Position numbers and translations under genes: made by a program. Shown in pieces: positions 5,527 through 8,398 of a stretch of DNA of 8,398 bases. This DNA is from Actinomycetes bacterium (GTDB taxonomy: Bacteria > Actinomycetota > Actinomycetes > Actinomycetales > Microbacteriaceae): positions 1-8,398 of the forward strand of contig JAEWDJ010000338.1 in assembly GCA_023390155.1 (NCBI GenBank), given 5' to 3'. Under the pieces are notes generated by a model, which saw nothing but the letters and a program-made list of their open reading frames with translations, was not told the origin of the DNA and ran no database searches. How positions within the stretch are numbered: the first letter of the stretch is position 1; each line of letters starts with the position of its first letter.

Positions 5527-6837
5527 TCAGGATGCGGCGGTCTCGTCGCCGACGGCGCGGAGCCGGTTCTCGGCCGGGTGCTCGGCAGGGGTGTCGATCT
5601 CGAGCCCGAACAGCGCGGCCGCTCCGGCGACGAACGCGTCGGCGTCGCCGCTGCGGGCCAGCTCGCGGGCACGCACCGACGGGGTGTGCAGCAGCACGCC
5701 GGCGAGGTGGCGCAGGGCGACCTCCGTCTGCTCGTCGGCTCCGCGGGAGCGGGCGCGCGCGATCTCGGCGTCCAGCACGTCGAACACGTGCTTGCGCAGG
5801 GCGACGAGCGCCGGGGTGACGGCCTGCTCGGCCGTCTGCGCGGCGAACTCCGCGGCCGCGGCGCCCACGATGCTGCGGGCGTCGTCCGCGGCCGACAGCT
5901 CCTCCAGCGGCGCGTGGATGCTGATGGTCTCGAGGTCGAGCAGCTCCACGCCGTCGAGCTCGGCGACCGCCGGGTCGACGTTGCGGGGGAGGCCCAGGTC
6001 GACGACGAGCTTGCGCTCGGCGGCGCCGGGCCGGGCCGCCGCCTCGGCGAGGAGGTCGCGGGTGAGCACGTAGTCGGTGACCGTGGTGCAGGTGACGACG
6101 AGGTCGGCGCGGCCGAGCGCCTCCAGCAGCCCGCCCTCGACCACGGGACGCACATCGTGCGAGAGTGCGAACTTGGCGGCGCGGCCGGAGGCGGAGTAGA
6201 CGCGCACGTCCTCCGCGCCCTTGTCGCGCAGGGCCGCGAGGCTGGCGCCGGCGTACTTGCCGGTGCCGACGAGCAGCACCCGGGTCTGCGACCAGTCGGT
6301 GATCCGGCTCTCGGCCAGGTCGAGCGCGAGGCGGACCATCGACCGGCCGGCGGTCATGATGCCCGTGCGGTTCTTGACCCCGCGCGAGGTGCGCGAGGCG
6401 ACCTGGAACAGCCGCTCGAGGTCGCTCGTGACCGTGCCGGCCGCGCGGGCCGACTCGAGCGAGCGGCGCACCTGCCCGGCGATCTCGCCCTCGCCGACGA
6501 CGACCGACTCGAGGCCGCTCGAGACCGCGAAGAGGTGCTCGGCGACCGAGTGGTCGCAGAAGACGGTGCTGGCCCCGCGCAGCTCGTCGGCGGGGATGCC
6601 GGAGGCCGCGCTGACCGCGTCGATCACGGTCTCGGAGGAGACGGCGCGCGCCGACGGCAGCGGGTCGTCGATGTCGAGGTAGGCCTCGAAGCGGTTGCAG
6701 GTGGCGACGACCACCGATCCGGCGACGAGTTCGCTGTGCTCCGCGAGCGCCGCGGTGACGGCCGGAGCGGAGCGCTCGAGCCGTTCGAGGAGGTCGAAAT
6801 CCGCCGTCCGGTGGCTCGACGAGAAGCAGAGAAGCAC
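5527..6837 (-). CDS. hemA: Glutamyl-tRNA reductase
   Basis: GluTR reduces the glutamate of Glu-tRNA to glutamate-1-semialdehyde with NADPH, the committed step of tetrapyrrole synthesis by the C5 pathway. The 436-residue product has the expected order: a catalytic domain with the nucleophile Cys47 in VVVATCNRFEAYLDI (42-56), FCDHSVAEHLFAVSSGLES (93-111), VVGEGEIAGQVR (113-124), SRGVKNRTGI (151-160), then the NADPH-binding domain with VLLVGTGKYAG (187-197) and VVDLGLPRNVDP (278-289), and a C-terminal dimerisation helix region (about 320-410). The start is GTG 6837, because translation from it gives the conserved LLCFSSSHRTA opening. Reading on upstream to 6966 would add 43 Arg/Pro-rich residues and overlap hemE. 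There is no Shine-Dalgarno site; a -10-like TAGGCT lies 7 bases before the GTG. It runs divergently from hemE and upstream of the GNAT gene. Confidence 0.95.
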   Translation of the reverse strand: MLLCFSSSHRTADFDLLERLERSAPAVTAALAEHSELVAGSVVVATCNRFEAYLDIDDPLPSARAVSSETVIDAVSAASGIPADELRGASTVFCDHSVAEHLFAVSSGLESVVVGEGEIAGQVRRSLESARAAGTVTSDLERLFQVASRTSRGVKNRTGIMTAGRSMVRLALDLAESRITDWSQTRVLLVGTGKYAGASLAALRDKGAEDVRVYSASGRAAKFALSHDVRPVVEGGLLEALGRADLVVTCTTVTDYVLTRDLLAEAAARPGAAERKLVVDLGLPRNVDPAVAELDGVELLDLETISIHAPLEELSAADDARSIVGAAAAEFAAQTAEQAVTPALVALRKHVFDVLDAEIARARSRGADEQTEVALRHLAGVLLHTPSVRARELARSGDADAFVAGAAALFGLEIDTPAEHPAENRLRAVGDETAAS

Positions 6838-6844
6838 GGAGGGA

Positions 6845-6874
6845 AGCCTACGCTCGCGCGGGGCGAACCTCGAA
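6845..6874 (-). promoter_or_regulatory. Predicted hemA promoter, leaderless transcript
   Basis: On the minus strand TAGGCT (6845-6850, TANNNT) ends 7 bases before the hemA GTG, so transcription should begin at or next to the start codon. A weak -35-like TTCGAG (6869-6874) is 18 bases further upstream. The 20 bases before the GTG contain no purine-rich ribosome site (they read ...GGCTTCCCTCC), which fits leaderless translation. Confidence 0.5.
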
Positions 6875-6911
6875 TCCGGGCGGGCCCGGACCCGGGCCGC
6901 CGCGCGGATTC
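6872..6911. repeat. Nested inverted repeat in the hemA-hemE divergent region
   Basis: The outer arms GAATCCG (6872-6878) and CGGATTC (6905-6911) enclose an inner stem GGCCCG-GACC-CGGGCC (6883-6898). The structure sits between the two predicted promoters and could be an operator or a cruciform/hairpin. It is seen directly; a role is inferred. Confidence 0.5.
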
Positions 6912-6938
6912 CCGGGGGATTGGCAGATTCGACCCTGG

Positions 6939-6944
6939 CAGAAT
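6939..6944 (+). promoter_or_regulatory. Predicted hemE -10 element, leaderless transcript
   Basis: CAGAAT (4/6 to TATAAT, with the key A2 and T6) ends 6 bases before the hemE GTG at 6951, placing the transcript start at the start codon. The run AGGGG abuts the GTG directly and is too close to work as a Shine-Dalgarno site. A TTGGCA at 6920-6925 is only 13 bases upstream, too near for a normal -35. Confidence 0.4.
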
Positions 6945-6950
6945 CAGGGG

Positions 6951-8108
6951 GTGACCGCACTCGCACCCGCCCATCCCCTCGCCGCCGGCCGCACGGCCGC
7001 GAGCCCTCTCGTCCGCGCCTACCAGGGCGACCGGCCCGAGACCACGCCCGTCTGGTTCATGCGCCAGGCCGGCCGCTCCCTCCCGGAGTACCGCGAGCTG
7101 CGCGTCGGCACGCGCATGCTCGACGCCTGTCTCGACCCGGGGATGGCCAGCGAGATCACCCTGCAGCCGGTGCGCCGCCACGGCGTCGACGCGGGCATCT
7201 TCTTCAGCGACATCGTCGTGCCCCTCAAGCTGGCGGGGGTGGAGGTCGAGATCCAGCCCGGCAAGGGGCCGGTCTTCGCGCAGGGCGTGCGGACCGCGGC
7301 CGACGTGGACCGGCTGACCGCGATCGATCCCGCCTCCCTCGGCGCCGACGTCTTCGCCCCGATCGCGGAGGCCGTGCGGCTCACCATCGCCGAGCTGGGC
7401 GACACCCCCTTGATCGGTTTCGCCGGCGCCCCCTTCACCCTTGCCGCCTACCTCGTCGAGGGCGGACCCTCCAAGGACCACATCCGCGCCCGCACGCTGA
7501 TGCACGCCGACCCCGACGCGTGGGCCCGGCTCATGGCGTGGACGGCCGACCTGACCGGCGCCTTCCTGCGCGCGCAGGTGCTCGCCGGCACCAGCGCCGC
7601 CCAGCTCTTCGACTCGTGGGCGGGCTCGCTGTCACTGCACGACTACGTGCGGCACGTCGCCCCGGCCTCGGCCCGCGCGCTCACCCACGTGCGCGACCTC
7701 ACCTACGACGTCGCTCCGACCGTGGAGGCCGCCGCGACGACGGAGGGGGAGCCGGCTCCCGAGCCCGAGACGCGCAACGTCCCGATCGTGCACTTCGGGG
7801 TCGGCACGGGCGAGCTGCTCAAGGCCATGCACGACGTCGGCGCCGACACCGTGGGCGTCGACTACCGCATCCCGCTCGACGAGGCCAGCCGCCGCCTCGG
7901 GCATGTCGTGCCGCTGCAGGGCAACGTCGACCCGGCCATGCTCGACGCACCGTGGGAGGTGCTGCAGGCGCACGTCGCCGACGTCCTGGAGCGGGGTCGC
8001 GACGCTCCGTCGCACGTCCTGAACCTCGGCCACGGCGTGCCGCCGGAGACCGATCCGACCGTGCTGACCCGCCTGGTCGAGTACGTGCACGGGTGGCGGC
8101 CCGAATGA
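6951..8108 (+). CDS. hemE: Uroporphyrinogen decarboxylase
   Basis: HemE removes four carboxyl groups from uroporphyrinogen III to give coproporphyrinogen III, without a cofactor. The 385-residue product carries the signature PVWFMRQAGRSLPEYR (33-48; R38 and R42 bind substrate carboxylates), FFSDIVVP (84-91) with the essential Asp87, FAGAPFTLAAYLVEGG (157-172) with Tyr167, LFDSWAG (219-225) with Ser222, HFGVGTGELL (281-290) and NLGHGVPPETDP (358-369) with His361. It is about 30 residues longer than the usual ~350 aa, from an N-terminal tail and an Ala/Glu/Pro-rich insertion (about 255-276) between the SLSLHDYV region and HFGVG. GTG 6951 is used because upstream frame offers no better start. 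The gene is divergent from hemA, and its stop overlaps the next gene by ATGA. Confidence 0.96.
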   Translation: MTALAPAHPLAAGRTAASPLVRAYQGDRPETTPVWFMRQAGRSLPEYRELRVGTRMLDACLDPGMASEITLQPVRRHGVDAGIFFSDIVVPLKLAGVEVEIQPGKGPVFAQGVRTAADVDRLTAIDPASLGADVFAPIAEAVRLTIAELGDTPLIGFAGAPFTLAAYLVEGGPSKDHIRARTLMHADPDAWARLMAWTADLTGAFLRAQVLAGTSAAQLFDSWAGSLSLHDYVRHVAPASARALTHVRDLTYDVAPTVEAAATTEGEPAPEPETRNVPIVHFGVGTGELLKAMHDVGADTVGVDYRIPLDEASRRLGHVVPLQGNVDPAMLDAPWEVLQAHVADVLERGRDAPSHVLNLGHGVPPETDPTVLTRLVEYVHGWRPE

Positions 8109-8398
8109 GCGAGGACGCGCTCGGCGACGAGATCCGGCACGCCGTGGAGGCGCCCCCGACCCGCATCGTCGTCGTCGGCGGCGGGGTCGCCGGGCTCGTC
8201 GCCGCGCGCGAGTGCGCCCGCCCCGGATTCGAGGTGACGGTGCTGGAGGCCTCGGGCCGCGTCGGCGGCTCCGTCGCGCCGCTGGAGCTCGACGGGCTGA
8301 CGCTCGACGCGGGAGCGGAGAGCTTCGCCACCCGCGGCGGCCATGTCGCCGACCTGCTCGACTCGCTCGGGCTCTCCGGCGACGTGGTGCAGCCGAAC
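8105..8398 (+). CDS. cgoX: Coproporphyrinogen/protoporphyrinogen oxidase (HemY/CgoX type), N-terminal part
   Basis: Ninety-eight residues are visible before the window ends. After a short acidic lead-in, RIVVVGGGVAGLVAARE (20-36) is a Rossmann FAD-binding motif (G25-x-G27-x-x-G30), followed by VTVLEASGRVGG (44-55) with Glu48 for the ribose and the R-x-G-G turn. LTLDAGAESFATRGG (65-79) is characteristic of the HemY-type oxidase. In monoderm actinobacteria this flavoenzyme normally oxidises coproporphyrinogen III, the product of HemE, to coproporphyrin III, hence cgoX (older names hemY or hemG). The ATG overlaps the hemE stop (ATGA, 8105-8108) with no strong ribosome site of its own, so translation is probably coupled to hemE. 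A different flavin amine oxidase is possible but less likely given the neighbour and the DAGAES motif. The substrate domain lies beyond the window. Confidence 0.88.
   Translation, partial: MSEDALGDEIRHAVEAPPTRIVVVGGGVAGLVAARECARPGFEVTVLEASGRVGGSVAPLELDGLTLDAGAESFATRGGHVADLLDSLGLSGDVVQPN

Noticed and set aside
3692..6073. A 793-codon plus-strand frame spanning glyS, the GNAT gene and part of hemA
   Set aside because: It runs antisense across three well-supported genes and an intergenic gap, and its composition is Val/Leu/Glu/Arg low complexity without recognisable motifs.
6920..6925. TTGGCA as the -35 of hemE
   Set aside because: It is only 13 bases from the CAGAAT hexamer, too close for a normal sigma-70-type promoter, and the position 17 bases downstream of it has no -10.
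5578..6954. Plus-strand 458-codon frame opposite hemA
   Set aside because: Shadow of hemA, which has the catalytic cysteine motif and NADPH site in its own frame.
6838..6966. Upstream extension of hemA to 6966
   Set aside because: It would cover the whole divergent promoter region and overlap the hemE start; the conserved GluTR N-terminus begins at GTG 6837.
6624..7505. Minus-strand 293-codon frame opposite hemE
   Set aside because: Gly/Asp/His-rich shadow running through the hemA-hemE promoter region and into hemE; no family pattern.

Overview
The window looks like the chromosome of a high-GC actinobacterium, most likely of the family Microbacteriaceae (Leifsonia/Microbacterium-like). The reasons are the strong G/C bias at third codon positions, frequent GTG starts, the dimeric type of glycyl-tRNA synthetase, and a haem cluster laid out as hemA divergent from hemE and an oxidase gene. 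The family assignment is an inference; no 16S or other marker is present.

Left edge (1-690, minus strand): two small genes overlap by four bases (GTGA). The first encodes a 99-residue EspC/ESAT-6-like protein with a YxxxD-type export signal. The second, cut by the window edge, begins with a WXG-containing type VII secretion (T7SS) N-terminal domain of the kind found on secreted effectors and polymorphic toxins. The 167-bp spacer between this pair and the next gene is dense with symmetry: 20-bp tandem repeats starting at the mprF stop codon, three further palindromes, and a plausible promoter. This is the most accessory-looking part of the window.

Centre (688-4768, minus strand): a large membrane protein of the MprF/phosphatidylglycerol aminoacyltransferase type (858 aa) follows glyS (462 aa). 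The MprF-like protein has an N-terminus resembling a catalytically dead rhomboid, joined to a C-terminal LPG-synthase (DUF2156) domain.

Right part (4874-8398): hemA (glutamyl-tRNA reductase) and a RimJ/RimL-like GNAT acetyltransferase form a probable minus-strand operon. Divergently, hemE (uroporphyrinogen decarboxylase) and a haem-pathway FAD oxidase (cgoX/hemY, cut by the window edge) overlap by four bases on the plus strand. HemA commits Glu-tRNA to tetrapyrrole synthesis, HemE makes coproporphyrinogen III, and the oxidase converts that to coproporphyrin III in the pathway expected for actinobacteria. The 113-bp divergent region has -10-like hexamers placed 6-7 bases before both GTG starts and lacks usable Shine-Dalgarno sites, so both haem genes are probably leaderless.

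No tRNA, rRNA, insertion sequence or CRISPR array was seen. No gene-free stretch exceeds 300 bases.
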